A stretch of 64,000 bases of DNA from Flavobacterium dankookense (GTDB taxonomy: Bacteria > Bacteroidota > Bacteroidia > Flavobacteriales > Flavobacteriaceae), in assembly GCF_004362665.1 (NCBI RefSeq), contig NZ_SNXR01000015.1:186001-250000 (forward strand). Reading direction: 5' to 3'. Of the stretch, positions 8,335 through 18,292 are shown one piece after another (within the stretch, counting starts at the first letter, position 1; every line of letters begins with the position of its first letter). Both the position numbers and the translations under genes were made by a program. The notes below the pieces were generated by a model. That model was not told the DNA's origin, did not search any database, and was given only the letters and a program-made list of their open reading frames with translations.

Positions 8335-10971
8335 ATGAAATCACAAGACATTCGTAAAGCCTACCTTAATTTCTTTGAATCAAAAGGACATTTAATCGTT
8401 CCATCGGCACCAATCGTGCTCAAAGACGATCCAACCTTGATGTTCAACAACTCGGGAATGGCACAATTCAAAGAATACTTTTTAGGAAACGGAACGCCAA
8501 AAAGTCCACGAATAGCCGATACGCAAAAATGTCTTCGTGTTTCAGGAAAACATAACGACCTTGAAGATGTAGGTTTTGATACGTACCATCACACCATGTT
8601 TGAAATGCTTGGAAACTGGTCGTTTGGCGATTATTTCAAGAAAGAAGCCTTAGCTTGGGCTTGGGAATTTTTAACCGAAGTGTTGAAGTTAGACAAAGAC
8701 CGTTTGTACGTTTCTGTTTTTGAAGGAAATCCAGCCGAAAATGTTGCTTTCGACCAAGAAGCTTGGGATATTTGGAAACAATACGTTCCAGAAGACCGAA
8801 TTATTTTAGGAAATAAAAAAGACAATTTTTGGGAAATGGGCGATCAAGGTCCGTGTGGTCCATGTTCTGAAATTCATATCGATTTGAGAACTGATGCTGA
8901 AAGAGCTGCTGTTTCTGGAAGAGATTTAGTAAATGCCGATCATCCGCAAGTGGTAGAAATTTGGAACAACGTTTTCATGGAGTTCAACCGTAAAGCTGAT
9001 GGTTCGTTAGAAAAACTACCAGCACAACACGTTGACACCGGAATGGGATTTGAGCGTTTGTGTATGGCAATGCAAAATGTAACTTCCAATTATGATACGG
9101 ATGTTTTTACACCACTAATTGAAAAAGTAGAACAAATTACAGGATTAAAATATACTTCAAACGAAGTTAAAAACGTTTCAGAAGAACAAAACAAAACTAA
9201 CATCGCAATTCGTGTAATTGTAGATCACGTTCGCGCTGTGGCTTTTGCTATTGCCGATGGACAACTTCCTTCAAATACTGGCGCAGGTTATGTAATTCGT
9301 AGAATTTTGCGTCGTGCGATTCGTTACGGATTTACATTTTTGAATACTAAAGAACCTTTTATCAATAAATTGGTTGAAGTTTTAGCGAATCAAATGGGCG
9401 AATTTTTCCCAGAAATTAAATCGCAACAACAATTGGTTACCAATGTGATTCGTGAAGAAGAAGCTTCGTTTTTGAGAACTTTAGATCAAGGTTTGCAATT
9501 ATTAGATAAAGTAGTTGCTGAAACTAACGGAAATGAAGTTTCAGGAGCGAAAGTTTTTGAATTGTACGATACATTCGGATTTCCAAAAGATTTAACAGCG
9601 TTAATTCTGAAAGAAAAAGGATTTTCATACAACGAGTCAGATTTCGAATCTGAATTACAAAAACAAAAAGCGCGTTCTCGTGCAGCATCAGAAGTTTCAA
9701 CCGAAGATTGGTCAGTTTTAATTCCAGGAAATGTGGAAACATTCGTTGGTTATGACCAAACAGAAAACGAGGTAAAAATCACTCGTATTCGTAAAGTAGA
9801 TTCTAAAAAAGACGGAATTTTATACCAAATAGTTTTAGATAATACCCCATTTTATCCAGAAGGTGGAGGACAAGTTGGAGATAAAGGAACATTAGTTTCT
9901 GCTAACGAAACGATTGATATTATTGATACTAAGAAAGAGAATAACTTAATTATACATTTTGCAAAACAACTTCCAGAAAATATTGAAGTTGATTTTGTAG
10001 CAAAAGTAAATACTGATTTACGAACTTCAACTTCTAAAAATCACTCGGCTACGCATTTGATGCATTTGGCTTTGAGAAACATTTTAGGAACGCATGTGGA
10101 GCAAAAAGGTTCGTTGGTAAATCCGAATTATTTGCGTTTTGACTTTTCGCATTTTTCTAAAGTTTCTGATGACGAATTACGTCAGGTTGAAGCAAGTGTA
10201 AACTCTCAAATTGAAGCACAATTGCAATTGGTAGAACACAGGAATATTCCAATAAAAGAAGCATTGGAAAAAGGTGCGATGGCATTGTTTGGAGAAAAAT
10301 ATGGTGATTCGGTTCGAATGATTGAATTTGGCGAAAGCAAAGAACTTTGTGGTGGAATTCATGTGAAAAACACGGCTGAAATCTGGCATTTCAAAATTAT
10401 TTCTGAAGGTGCAGTTGCAGCAGGAATTCGTCGTATTGAAGCTATTACTGGTGATGCTGTGAAAGATTTCTACAAAAATCAAGAAACTACATTAGCTGAA
10501 ATTAAAGAGACGTTGAAAAATCCGCAAGATATTTTGAAATCGGTAGCTTCATTGCAAGATGATAATGCGAAGTTGAAAAAACAAATTGAGCAATTAGTAA
10601 AAGAAAAAGTGGACGGATTAAAAGACAATTTACTTGCAGATTTTCAAGTTATAAACGGAATTAACTTTTTAGCAAAACAAGTTGATTTATCGATGAGTGC
10701 AACGAAAGATCTGGCGCAAGCAATTGGAACTTCAAAACCAAATTCGTTTGTGTTTTTAGCTTCTGTTGAAGATAATGCTCCAAATATTCACTGTTATATT
10801 TCAAAAGAATTGGTTACCGAAAAAGGATTAAATGCTGGAAATGTAATTCGTGAATTAGGAAAATTAATCGATGGAAATGGTGGTGGACAACCATTTTTTG
10901 CCTCTGGAAAAGGAAAAAATGTTGCTGGAATAAAAGAAGCTTTGGAGAAAGTAATTAATTATATTAAATAA
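8335..10971 (+). CDS. alaS: Alanine--tRNA ligase
   Basis: Class II synthetase that charges tRNA-Ala in the cytoplasm. At 878 residues it is full length. The N-terminal catalytic domain begins [17 protein letters not shown] and includes the motif [11 protein letters not shown]. The editing domain carries its four zinc ligands: HSATH (His570 and His574) and CGGIH (Cys672 and His676). The C-terminal C-Ala/DHHA1-like domain ends with [13 protein letters not shown]. The ATG at 8335 gives the expected N terminus. The lipoprotein gene 7 bp downstream may be co-transcribed. Confidence 0.98.
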   Translation: MKSQDIRKAYLNFFESKGHLIVPSAPIVLKDDPTLMFNNSGMAQFKEYFLGNGTPKSPRIADTQKCLRVSGKHNDLEDVGFDTYHHTMFEMLGNWSFGDYFKKEALAWAWEFLTEVLKLDKDRLYVSVFEGNPAENVAFDQEAWDIWKQYVPEDRIILGNKKDNFWEMGDQGPCGPCSEIHIDLRTDAERAAVSGRDLVNADHPQVVEIWNNVFMEFNRKADGSLEKLPAQHVDTGMGFERLCMAMQNVTSNYDTDVFTPLIEKVEQITGLKYTSNEVKNVSEEQNKTNIAIRVIVDHVRAVAFAIADGQLPSNTGAGYVIRRILRRAIRYGFTFLNTKEPFINKLVEVLANQMGEFFPEIKSQQQLVTNVIREEEASFLRTLDQGLQLLDKVVAETNGNEVSGAKVFELYDTFGFPKDLTALILKEKGFSYNESDFESELQKQKARSRAASEVSTEDWSVLIPGNVETFVGYDQTENEVKITRIRKVDSKKDGILYQIVLDNTPFYPEGGGQVGDKGTLVSANETIDIIDTKKENNLIIHFAKQLPENIEVDFVAKVNTDLRTSTSKNHSATHLMHLALRNILGTHVEQKGSLVNPNYLRFDFSHFSKVSDDELRQVEASVNSQIEAQLQLVEHRNIPIKEALEKGAMALFGEKYGDSVRMIEFGESKELCGGIHVKNTAEIWHFKIISEGAVAAGIRRIEAITGDAVKDFYKNQETTLAEIKETLKNPQDILKSVASLQDDNAKLKKQIEQLVKEKVDGLKDNLLADFQVINGINFLAKQVDLSMSATKDLAQAIGTSKPNSFVFLASVEDNAPNIHCYISKELVTEKGLNAGNVIRELGKLIDGNGGGQPFFASGKGKNVAGIKEALEKVINYIK

Positions 10972-10978
10972 AATAAAC

Positions 10979-11410
10979 ATGAAAAAAATTATTTTAGGAT
11001 TACTCATTTTTACAGCTTTTACTACTTCTTGTAGTAGTGATGACGATAATGGTTTGGCTGTAACCAAGCAAAATTTACTTGGAAAATGGTATTTAAAAGG
11101 AGGAACAATAAATAATGGAGCTTTTGAAGATTACAACCATGATTGTTCAATTTCAAGAGATTTTCAAGAGTTTTTTGATAATGATATTTTAACATTTAAT
11201 GGATATAATATTGATTGTGAATTAAATGAAGTTGAGGAATCTAACTGGTATTTAAATGGAAGAGTAATAACAGTTTCGATACCCAATTTTATGGAATATG
11301 ACATTACTGTTGAAAAGTTAACCAGCAATGAGTTGATTTTGAAACAAGATGGAATTAATGAAGATACTGGTGCTGTTGAAGATGTCAGATATTATATGAC
11401 AAGAAACTAA
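10979..11410 (+). CDS. Lipocalin-like lipoprotein
   Basis: A 143-residue predicted lipoprotein with a signal peptide whose lipobox ends at Cys18 (TTSC), followed by SSDDDN, an acidic stretch typical of Bacteroidota surface lipoproteins. The body begins LLGKWYLKGG, the usual start of the lipocalin-like DUF4923/DUF5004-type beta barrel (family from memory; not tested). It probably binds a small ligand or is structural. It lies 7 bp after alaS and ends at a strong terminator. Confidence 0.75.
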   Translation: MKKIILGLLIFTAFTTSCSSDDDNGLAVTKQNLLGKWYLKGGTINNGAFEDYNHDCSISRDFQEFFDNDILTFNGYNIDCELNEVEESNWYLNGRVITVSIPNFMEYDITVEKLTSNELILKQDGINEDTGAVEDVRYYMTRN

Positions 11411-11415
11411 AAAAG

Positions 11416-11449
11416 AAAAACCCTTTCAATTTGCTGAAAGGGTTTTTTT
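11416..11449. terminator. Bidirectional intrinsic terminator
   Basis: Stem CCCTTTCA/TGAAAGGG (11421-11428 and 11435-11442) with loop ATTTGC. It has an A-run before and a T7 run after, and serves both convergent genes. Confidence 0.9.
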
Positions 11450-11450
11450 A

Positions 11451-12917
11451 TTATGCTTTTTCTAAAATTCTATTTGGATCATAACCAAAAAGATGATGTT
11501 GCTTGATTATCTCTGCAATACCTTTTGGTAAAAGATTTTCCCAACCTGGAGTTCCATTGCTAATCATTTTTAAAACTTCGCGTGAGAAAATTTTTAAGTG
11601 GTCTTTATCAAATTCGGTGATGTCGACTACCTTTCCATTATAAGCGAAGAATTTGTATAATTCTTTCATTCTTGGATGAACTTTTAGATTTTGAGAGTTT
11701 ATGATTTCTCCATTTTCATCTTCCATTGGATATAAGAACACTTTCAAATCACGGTAGAATAATTTTCCAAACGCTTCAAGAATTCCACCACTTAAATGAC
11801 GATAGTATTTTTCATCAAAAATATCAATTAAGTTGTTTACACCCATCGCTAATCCCATTCTAGCTTTGGTATAACTAGAAAAATATTCAACTACTTTGTA
11901 ATATTCTTGAAAGTTGGATATCATTACGGTTTGTCCTAACGAACAAAGTAATTCTGCTCTGTCCATGAAATCTCTTTCGTCAATTTCACCTTCAGAACGA
12001 AGGTTTGAAAGTGTAATTTCAAAAATTACTAAGGCATTGTCTTTGTCTACTTTGCTTTCGTCAAGAAACATTTTTAATGATTTCTCATACATGTCCATAT
12101 TTACCTGAGTTACTGGACGGAAACTTCCGCGCAAAGCAAGAATATTTTTTTTGTAAAGTATCGCTGCTGGTAAAATATTTTTACCATCTGGACCAAACAT
12201 TACCGCATCGGTCATGCCATTTTTCACTAATTGTAAACTCATCAATCGATTGTCAACATTAGCAAATCGTGGACCAGAAAAATTGATAGTGTCAATCTCT
12301 AATTGGTCTTTGTCTAAATGGTCATACAAATAACGAAGCAGTTTTTTTGGATCATTGTATTTATAATATGCACCATAAATTAAATTTACCCCTAAAATAC
12401 CTAATGTTTCTTGTTGCAACTTTGCATCAGTTTCTTTAAAACGAATATGAAGCGTAATTTCATTATACTCTTCATCTGGTTCTACTTGGTATTTTATTCC
12501 AACCCAACCATGACCCTTAAATTGCTTTGCAAAGTCAATGGTAGCAACGGTATTTGCAAAACTGAAGAATATTTTATTAGGATGTTTGTCTCTTTTTAAA
12601 CGCTTTTCAATCAGTTCTACCTCATGGTTTAGCATTTTTTTCAAACGACTTTCCGTAACATATCTTCCGTCATCTTCAATACCATAAATGGCGTCACTAA
12701 AATCTTTATCATAAGCAGACATCGCTTTTGCAATAGTTCCAGAACTTCCTCCAGCTCTAAAAAAATGTCTTACCGTTTCTTGTCCAGCGCCAATTTCTGC
12801 AAAGGTTCCATAAATGTTTTCATTCAGGTTGATTCGTAAAGCTTTGTCTTTAATTGCAGGAATCTGCTCAATAGCTTTATCACCTTTTAACTTTATGTTT
12901 GAAATAATTGTATCCAT
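11451..12917 (-). CDS. Conserved protein of unknown function (AEIGAGQE family)
   Basis: A 488-residue protein with no signal peptide and no membrane helix, hence cytoplasmic. I recall the strikingly conserved N-terminal segment (NENIYGTFAEIGAGQETVRHFF, then GGSSGTIAKAMSAYDKDFSDAIYG) from proteins in Bacteroidota and cyanobacteria with contradictory database labels (TonB receptor, nucleotide adenylyltransferase). Neither label is supported here: there is no barrel, no signal peptide and no HxGH motif. The central region has short hydrophobic strands and Glu/Asp-rich helices suggesting an alpha/beta enzyme. It is monocistronic, with a TAnnTTTG box just upstream. The function is not known to me. 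Confidence 0.8.
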   Translation of the reverse strand: MDTIISNIKLKGDKAIEQIPAIKDKALRINLNENIYGTFAEIGAGQETVRHFFRAGGSSGTIAKAMSAYDKDFSDAIYGIEDDGRYVTESRLKKMLNHEVELIEKRLKRDKHPNKIFFSFANTVATIDFAKQFKGHGWVGIKYQVEPDEEYNEITLHIRFKETDAKLQQETLGILGVNLIYGAYYKYNDPKKLLRYLYDHLDKDQLEIDTINFSGPRFANVDNRLMSLQLVKNGMTDAVMFGPDGKNILPAAILYKKNILALRGSFRPVTQVNMDMYEKSLKMFLDESKVDKDNALVIFEITLSNLRSEGEIDERDFMDRAELLCSLGQTVMISNFQEYYKVVEYFSSYTKARMGLAMGVNNLIDIFDEKYYRHLSGGILEAFGKLFYRDLKVFLYPMEDENGEIINSQNLKVHPRMKELYKFFAYNGKVVDITEFDKDHLKIFSREVLKMISNGTPGWENLLPKGIAEIIKQHHLFGYDPNRILEKA

Positions 12918-12935
12918 AGTAATTTATATACTTTG

Positions 12936-12943
12936 CAAAGTTA
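12936..12943 (-). promoter_or_regulatory. -7 promoter box
   Basis: TAACTTTG on the minus strand, a perfect match to the Bacteroidota TAnnTTTG box, 19 bp upstream of the ATG of the 488-residue protein. No clear -33 TTTG was seen. Confidence 0.6.
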
Positions 12944-13044
12944 GTAAAATAGCTATTTCATAGAAAGATAATTAACCCTATTTTTGTAATTAATTGCTTT
13001 AGAAATAAAACCAACAAATTATTTTTATCAAAAACCGTGCTATT

Positions 13045-13812
13045 ATGCAAATCTATTTTCTAGGAACAGGAACTTCACAAGGCATTCCCGTTATTGGTAG
13101 TTCACATTCGGTTTGTTTAAGTAATGATGCCAAAGACAAACGATTACGAGTTTCGGTTTGGTTAACTTGGGATGAAAATTCGATAGTGATTGATTGCGGT
13201 CCTGATTTTAGACAGCAAATGTTGGTTTCGGGTTGTCAAAAATTGGATGCATTGCTTTTTACGCACGAACATGCTGATCATACCGCAGGGTTAGATGATA
13301 TTCGTCCTTTTTATTTTAAGCAATCTAAACCAATTCCTGTTTATGCTCATCGTGATGTTTTAGAAAATTTGGCTGTTCGATTTGATTATATTTTTAAAAC
13401 CGAAAACAAATATCCTGGTGCGCCACGCGTTGAGCCAATTGAAGTGATTAATAATATTCCATTTTTACTTGGTGGAAAAGAAATTGTTCCAATTAATGTC
13501 AATCACGGCGGAACGCAGGTTTTTGGTTATCGTGTTGATGATTTCGTTTATTTGACGGATGTGAAATCAATAGATGACGTTGAGGTTGAGAAAGTAAAAA
13601 ATGCAAAAGTATTGGTTATTAATTGCTTGAGAGAAGAAGAACATCATTCACATTTTAATTTGCAAGATGCTTTAGATTTCATACATTTGGTACAACCTAC
13701 AAAAGCATATTTAACACATATTAGTCATCTTTTAGGTTTTCACGAAGAAGTTCAAAAACGTTTGCCTGCCAATGTTTTTTTAGCTTATGATAATTTAAAA
13801 ATTACTTTATAA
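13045..13812 (+). CDS. MBL-fold metal-dependent hydrolase (PhnP-like)
   Basis: A 255-residue metallo-beta-lactamase-fold protein. It has the start GTGTSQGIPVIG and the metal motif THEHADHTAG, then a DCGPDFRQQ strand before it and a C-terminal THISH. This matches the PhnP/phosphodiesterase-like branch of the superfamily, which hydrolyses cyclic or linear phosphodiesters. The real substrate is not determined, and the other C-P lyase genes are absent here, so a role in phosphonate breakdown is not implied. It probably forms a transcript with the next two small envelope genes (gaps 13 and 3 bp). Confidence 0.85.
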   Translation: MQIYFLGTGTSQGIPVIGSSHSVCLSNDAKDKRLRVSVWLTWDENSIVIDCGPDFRQQMLVSGCQKLDALLFTHEHADHTAGLDDIRPFYFKQSKPIPVYAHRDVLENLAVRFDYIFKTENKYPGAPRVEPIEVINNIPFLLGGKEIVPINVNHGGTQVFGYRVDDFVYLTDVKSIDDVEVEKVKNAKVLVINCLREEEHHSHFNLQDALDFIHLVQPTKAYLTHISHLLGFHEEVQKRLPANVFLAYDNLKITL

Positions 13813-13825
13813 TTTTATATTTTAT

Positions 13826-14317
13826 ATGAAAAAATCATTGTTTTTATATTTGTTTATCATTGCTGTTTTGATGAATGTTTTCACCTACAAATATTTTGCT
13901 TCAAAAGGTTTAGATGAAGTGAATACTTTGAAAATAGAAAACAAAAAACTAAAAGACAGCACATTAGTAATGTATAATAAGTCGATTGATGATAATTCTT
14001 TTTCATTGGAATTTAATGATAGAGCTCAGAATTATTTGAACCAAAATAATCTTGCTGCTTTTTCTGAAAAAGTAAAACAAGCACTTTTGGCATACAATGA
14101 TGATCCAGCAGGAAATAAATATGTTGATCAAGGTAAAGTTGGCGAACAAAAATTCATCATCAACAAACTAAAAATTTTAAATCACCGTTGGATTATTGCT
14201 GATTATAGTAATGGCGAACTTTGGGGCGAAGTACTTATAAAATATTTTGTTGAAGAAGACCAAAGTATAACGTTTCAAACGATGGATAGCTATTTATATC
14301 CACAACAATTAAATTAA
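13826..14317 (+). CDS. Membrane-anchored protein of unknown function
   Basis: A 163-residue protein with an N-terminal hydrophobic helix (about 5-26), which could be an uncleaved signal anchor, then a short coiled coil (DEVNTLKIENKKLKDS) and a globular domain ending in LWGEVLIKYFVEEDQSITFQ. The C-terminal half has alternating strands and is predicted to be periplasmic. No family was recognised. It is tightly spaced between the MBL hydrolase and a lipoprotein, suggesting a common transcript. Confidence 0.7.
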   Translation: MKKSLFLYLFIIAVLMNVFTYKYFASKGLDEVNTLKIENKKLKDSTLVMYNKSIDDNSFSLEFNDRAQNYLNQNNLAAFSEKVKQALLAYNDDPAGNKYVDQGKVGEQKFIINKLKILNHRWIIADYSNGELWGEVLIKYFVEEDQSITFQTMDSYLYPQQLN

Positions 14318-14320
14318 AAA

Positions 14321-14809
14321 ATGATGAAAAATATACTTTCACTTTTACTAGTTACACTGTTATTTTCTTCTTGTAAATTAACGGATAATCCATCGGTTGA
14401 AGAAGCAGAAGAAGTGGCAAATGCTCCAAAAGATACTATTGCAGTTTCTGATAAAGATGAAAACGGATGCTTGGCTTCGGCTGGTTATGTTTGGTCAAAA
14501 GTTAATAAGGAATGTGTAAAAGGATTTTCTGGGATTCAATTAAATCCTGCTAATCTAGAAGCAAATGAAGATGAAACCAAAAGCGCTTATGTACTTTTTA
14601 GTGAAGATGTTAATCAAGCGGAGGTTTTTTTGCCAAACGATGCCAATTCTATTATACTAACCAGAAAATCGGAAGGAAGTCCTTGGATTTATCAAGATTG
14701 GCAACTTATTCCTTGGAAAGGTTATGTGCTTAAAAAAGGGGAAGAAATTAAGTTTTCTGGTGATGCAGAAATTGGACATAAAGTTTTAGGAAGCGATACG
14801 GAACAATAA
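14321..14809 (+). CDS. Lipoprotein of unknown function
   Basis: A 162-residue predicted lipoprotein. The signal peptide ends LLFSSC, with the lipidated Cys at about 18. An acidic linker follows (VEEAEEVANAPKD), then a short domain with two Cys residues (NGCLASAGYVWSKVNKEC) that might form a disulfide. The segment NGCLASAGYVWS resembles small exported domains seen repeatedly in Flavobacteriaceae lipoproteins. It starts 3 bp after the previous gene and is followed by a hairpin shared with the convergent esterase gene. Confidence 0.7.
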   Translation: MMKNILSLLLVTLLFSSCKLTDNPSVEEAEEVANAPKDTIAVSDKDENGCLASAGYVWSKVNKECVKGFSGIQLNPANLEANEDETKSAYVLFSEDVNQAEVFLPNDANSIILTRKSEGSPWIYQDWQLIPWKGYVLKKGEEIKFSGDAEIGHKVLGSDTEQ

Positions 14810-14857
14810 ATATTAGATTTTAAATATCAAATATTAAATTTCTAAAATCTGATATTT
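14808..14857. terminator. Convergent hairpin, probable bidirectional terminator or repeat
   Basis: A 15-bp stem, AAATATTAGATTTTA (14808-14822) with TAAAATCTGATATTT (14843-14857), with one G-U pair. It begins within the stop codon of the lipoprotein and ends 5 bp before the esterase stop. There is no GC core, so it may instead belong to the AT-rich repeat families. Confidence 0.5.
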
Positions 14858-14862
14858 CATAT

Positions 14863-15507
14863 CTAATCTTCCAGCCATTTCTTAAAATCAAAAAAGTTTT
14901 GTGGCGCAACACCATGTCCAACAGGATATTCCCTGTATGTAACATTTATTCCTAAATCTTCTAAAACGGGAATTGATTTTCGAGCCCAATCTACGGGTAT
15001 AACTTGGTCAACTGTTCCGTGAGAAGCAAATATTCTAAGTTGAGACACATCATTGTTTTTGAAATCATCCACAGCAATTTCAGTATTTAAATAACCGCTC
15101 ATTGCTACTACTCGTTGTACTTTTTCTGGATACGATAAGGCAACAGCATAACTCAAAATACAACCTTGACTGAAACCAATTAAGGTTACGTTTTTATCGT
15201 CAATGGCATAATTGGCAACTAATTCGTCAATGAAATTAGCAATGATGTCTCTTGAAGCTCGAGCTTGACCAATATCAGAGAACTTGTTTTCATCTGCATC
15301 AAAATTTATGGCATACCAAGCATAACTGTTATACATCATGTCAAAAGGTGCGCGTGCCGAAATCACATAATAATTATCAGGTAATTCATTGGCAAAAGAA
15401 AATAAATCTTCCTCATTACTGCCATAACCATGTAGTAATAGCAACAAAGGATTTTTATCATTTTTAATTTTTGGCTCTCTAACTAAATGATGTAAGGATA
15501 AATTCAT
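14863..15507 (-). CDS. Alpha/beta hydrolase, phospholipase/carboxylesterase family
   Basis: A 214-residue serine esterase of the AB_hydrolase_2 type. The fold starts with LLLLLHGYGSNEEDLFSFA (oxyanion region). The nucleophile motif is GFSQG, and the acid and histidine are seen in DQVIPVDWA and YPVGHGVAP, so the catalytic triad is complete. It has no signal peptide and is cytoplasmic. The family hydrolyses short acyl esters or thioesters; the natural substrate is not evident. It lies 9 bp after a large outer-membrane protein gene and may be read from the same promoter. Confidence 0.88.
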   Translation of the reverse strand: MNLSLHHLVREPKIKNDKNPLLLLLHGYGSNEEDLFSFANELPDNYYVISARAPFDMMYNSYAWYAINFDADENKFSDIGQARASRDIIANFIDELVANYAIDDKNVTLIGFSQGCILSYAVALSYPEKVQRVVAMSGYLNTEIAVDDFKNNDVSQLRIFASHGTVDQVIPVDWARKSIPVLEDLGINVTYREYPVGHGVAPQNFFDFKKWLED

Positions 15508-15516
15508 GGTTCAAAA

Positions 15517-17922
15517 TTAATTTCCAATTCTATTTTTTTCGTCTTCTAAACCAGTATTTCTGTTTTGTGCTCGTTTGATTTGTTCGCTACCAAAGTTATA
15601 ACTTAAATTAAAACGAACTTGTCGGCTATCACTTCCACCATCGCCACGAATTACTAGATTTGGAAACGTTGCTCGTCCATTCCAAGGTGATGTAAATAAA
15701 ACATCCGAAAATGCCAATCTAGCCGTTAGTCTTTTGTTCATAAATTGTTTTTGAACAGCTAAGTCTAATGAACCTAATCCTTTGGTTCTGTATGTTCCAC
15801 CCCAAACGGATGGCGAACTATACCAACCAGAAACTTCTAAATTGAAATTTTTTGGAAGGCTAAAATTGTTTTGACCATAAAAACTAAAAGTTTCTTGTGT
15901 TAAGCCCGTAAAAGAGTCGTTCGTCGGAATGTATTTGCTTTGATAAGCGTTAACAGACATATACACATTCCACCATTCTTTCACTTTAAAAGGATAAGAA
16001 ATACCAAGATTTATTATTTCTTGATTGGCCACATTTCTTGTAATTAAGAAGTTTTTGGTATCGCCAACTGCTTCGGTTACTTGTGCAAAAAAGTCAGTGA
16101 TATAACTATAACTCAAAGTTGTATTTAAAGTGTATTTATAGGTATGAGAAACTTTGATGTTCGTTGTATATTGAGGTTTTAAAAACGGATTTCCTTTTTG
16201 GAACGACAGCTCATCAATTTGATTTTCAAATGGATTTAGCGATTGATAGCTTGGTCTTTCAATTCGACTACTAAAAAGTAAAGCTATTGAATTGTTGTCG
16301 TTTGCTTGGTAGGTAATTCCACCACTTGGAAATAAATCAGTATAATTTCTTTTTACTCTTTCATTTTCGTTTTGTTGTGTGCTGATAAGTTTCCCATCTG
16401 AATTTGTGTTTTCAACTCGCAACCCAACTTGAAAATTGAACTTTTTATACAAACGATTATAGTTCATGTAAACCGCATTGATGTTTTCATTAAATTCAAA
16501 TCGATTACTCAGATTGGTATTGAAAATAGGTTCTCCGTTTTCATAATTAAAAACATCAAATGTATTGTCTGTTTTTACCAAAGAAGTTTTAAAACCTGCA
16601 CCAAATTTCCCTTTGAAAAGACGTTGTTCATAATCACTTTTTAAAGATAAAATATCAATTAAAATCGGAGTGTTTTGCGAATTGATGGATTCGCTTAAAA
16701 TCATACTTTCAGTATTGTTGTAATAGAAGTTAGGTTGATAATTATTTCTATCACTGTTGTATTTTCCATAATCAAAATCCGAACTAAACGTTGTTCCTGA
16801 TGTATCTTGGTATCTGTAATTTATGTTGGAATAAAGATTGTAATTGTTGTTGCTTGCATCGCCTTTGGCAATTAAAATACTATCAATAGTTGTGGCGTTA
16901 ATTTGTTTTATTGGCGTTCTCGTTTTTCCGTTGCTGAACGAATTATTAAAGTTTCCACTAACTACAACCCCAAACGTATTTTTTGAATTAGCATAATAAT
17001 CATAACCAAATTTTAGATTGTTGGCGTTATTTTCATAAACACTAGTCGAACGAGAATCGAAAAGTGTGTTGCTTTGTTCGCGATAAAGATTTATAAAACC
17101 ATAATTTCTTCCAAAACGATTACTATAACTTCCGTAAAAATTATTCTTCTTGTTTCTATTATTAAATGAAATGGAATTTACCGAAGTTCCAAATCTACCT
17201 ACGTTAAAACCAGAACTTATCGTTCCGTTTGTTCCAAAGTTTTTATTCTTTTTCAATTTGATATTAACAATTCCAGCATTTCCAGCGGCATCATATTTTG
17301 ATGACGGTTGTGTGATGATTTCAACCGCTTCAATGTCTGTGGCTTGTATGGTTTTTAGATAATTTGTCAAATCGGAACCCGATAAAAACGATTGCTTTCC
17401 ATCGATATAAATTAAAACACCTGATTTCCCTTCAACAATTAAGTTGTCATTATTGTCAATCACAACGCCTGGTGCTTTTCGCAACAATTCAAATCCCGAA
17501 GTTCCTGTCGCATTAATGGTGTTTTCTACATTAAAAACCGTTTTGTCTGCCAAGACTTGAACCATCGGTTTTTCTTTTTTGATGACTACTTCTTTAAGTT
17601 CTTCAGCACTTTTAGATAAGCGTATGATTGGAACTTCAATATTTTTGTCGATTACATTTAAAGTTGCTGTTGTATAGTTTTGATAGCCTAAGTAACTTAC
17701 TTTCACATAATAATTACCCGTTTTAATATTGTTAAATACATAACTTCCATTAGCATCCGTAACAATAGCTTTGACTAAAGTTTGACTGTTTTCTGGGTAT
17801 AATAAAACGGAAATTGTTGGGATTTTTTCACCGTTATCAAGTTCAACTTTCCCAGTTATACTAAAGTTTTGTGCTCCAGCAATACTTGACAACAATAAAA
17901 ATAAGAAGTATAAATGTTTCAT
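15517..17922 (-). CDS. Outer-membrane beta-barrel protein (TonB-receptor-like, OMP_b-brl_3 type)
   Basis: An 801-residue exported protein. It has a signal peptide (1-17, ending IAGAQ), a CarboxypepD_reg-like domain (about 20-105, ITGKVELDNGEKIPTISVLL) and a plug-like domain (about 120-220, with APGVVIDNNDNLIVEGKSGVLIYIDGK). A barrel of many aromatic-ended strands follows, with the C-terminal sequence FNLSYNFGSEQIKRAQ, which is typical of the OMP_b-brl_3 family where a basic tail follows the last strand. The substrate is unknown. It resembles the barrel protein at 1458 in layout but is only distantly similar in sequence. Confidence 0.87.
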   Translation of the reverse strand: MKHLYFLFLLLSSIAGAQNFSITGKVELDNGEKIPTISVLLYPENSQTLVKAIVTDANGSYVFNNIKTGNYYVKVSYLGYQNYTTATLNVIDKNIEVPIIRLSKSAEELKEVVIKKEKPMVQVLADKTVFNVENTINATGTSGFELLRKAPGVVIDNNDNLIVEGKSGVLIYIDGKQSFLSGSDLTNYLKTIQATDIEAVEIITQPSSKYDAAGNAGIVNIKLKKNKNFGTNGTISSGFNVGRFGTSVNSISFNNRNKKNNFYGSYSNRFGRNYGFINLYREQSNTLFDSRSTSVYENNANNLKFGYDYYANSKNTFGVVVSGNFNNSFSNGKTRTPIKQINATTIDSILIAKGDASNNNYNLYSNINYRYQDTSGTTFSSDFDYGKYNSDRNNYQPNFYYNNTESMILSESINSQNTPILIDILSLKSDYEQRLFKGKFGAGFKTSLVKTDNTFDVFNYENGEPIFNTNLSNRFEFNENINAVYMNYNRLYKKFNFQVGLRVENTNSDGKLISTQQNENERVKRNYTDLFPSGGITYQANDNNSIALLFSSRIERPSYQSLNPFENQIDELSFQKGNPFLKPQYTTNIKVSHTYKYTLNTTLSYSYITDFFAQVTEAVGDTKNFLITRNVANQEIINLGISYPFKVKEWWNVYMSVNAYQSKYIPTNDSFTGLTQETFSFYGQNNFSLPKNFNLEVSGWYSSPSVWGGTYRTKGLGSLDLAVQKQFMNKRLTARLAFSDVLFTSPWNGRATFPNLVIRGDGGSDSRQVRFNLSYNFGSEQIKRAQNRNTGLEDEKNRIGN

Positions 17923-17965
17923 ATAAAATGGAGTTTGCTACATTGGTAGGAAACTTTGTTTTTTG

Positions 17966-18292
17966 TTACAAATTTTTAAATAATTTCTGAAAAATAGTTC
18001 CCAAAAGCGGAAGCGAAGTTGTTTTTCCCATTGCTGCCGAAAACAAACCATACATAGCTAAAACCGAAATAAAAATCCACATTGAAGCGGCAATCATAAG
18101 GTTTTCAAAATGACTAATAGTAATGCCCAAAGTGATAAATGTAATCGTTAAACCCAATCCTTGACGGATGTGAAACGAAGCAAAACTATTTTTATTTTCG
18201 CTATTCATTGAAATGGCGATTAATGGTCCAACGAACAATATATAGCTGATAATAGCTGCTGTTTTTCCTTCTTTTATAATTTGTGGTTCCAT
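17966..18292 (-). CDS. Small integral membrane protein (DUF4870-like)
   Basis: A 108-residue protein with three hydrophobic helices (about 10-30, 47-63 and 68-90). The segment SFASFHIRQGLGLTI matches the F-H-x-RQ-A/G signature between helices in DUF4870/TIC20-like proteins. Function unknown. It starts directly after the dihydroorotase-like gene with no gap, so the two are probably co-translated. Confidence 0.75.
   Translation of the reverse strand: MEPQIIKEGKTAAIISYILFVGPLIAISMNSENKNSFASFHIRQGLGLTITFITLGITISHFENLMIAASMWIFISVLAMYGLFSAAMGKTTSLPLLGTIFQKLFKNL

Noticed and set aside
10177..10482. 101-codon minus-strand frame within alaS
   Set aside because: Lies wholly inside the conserved editing domain of alaS; no promoter or family signal.
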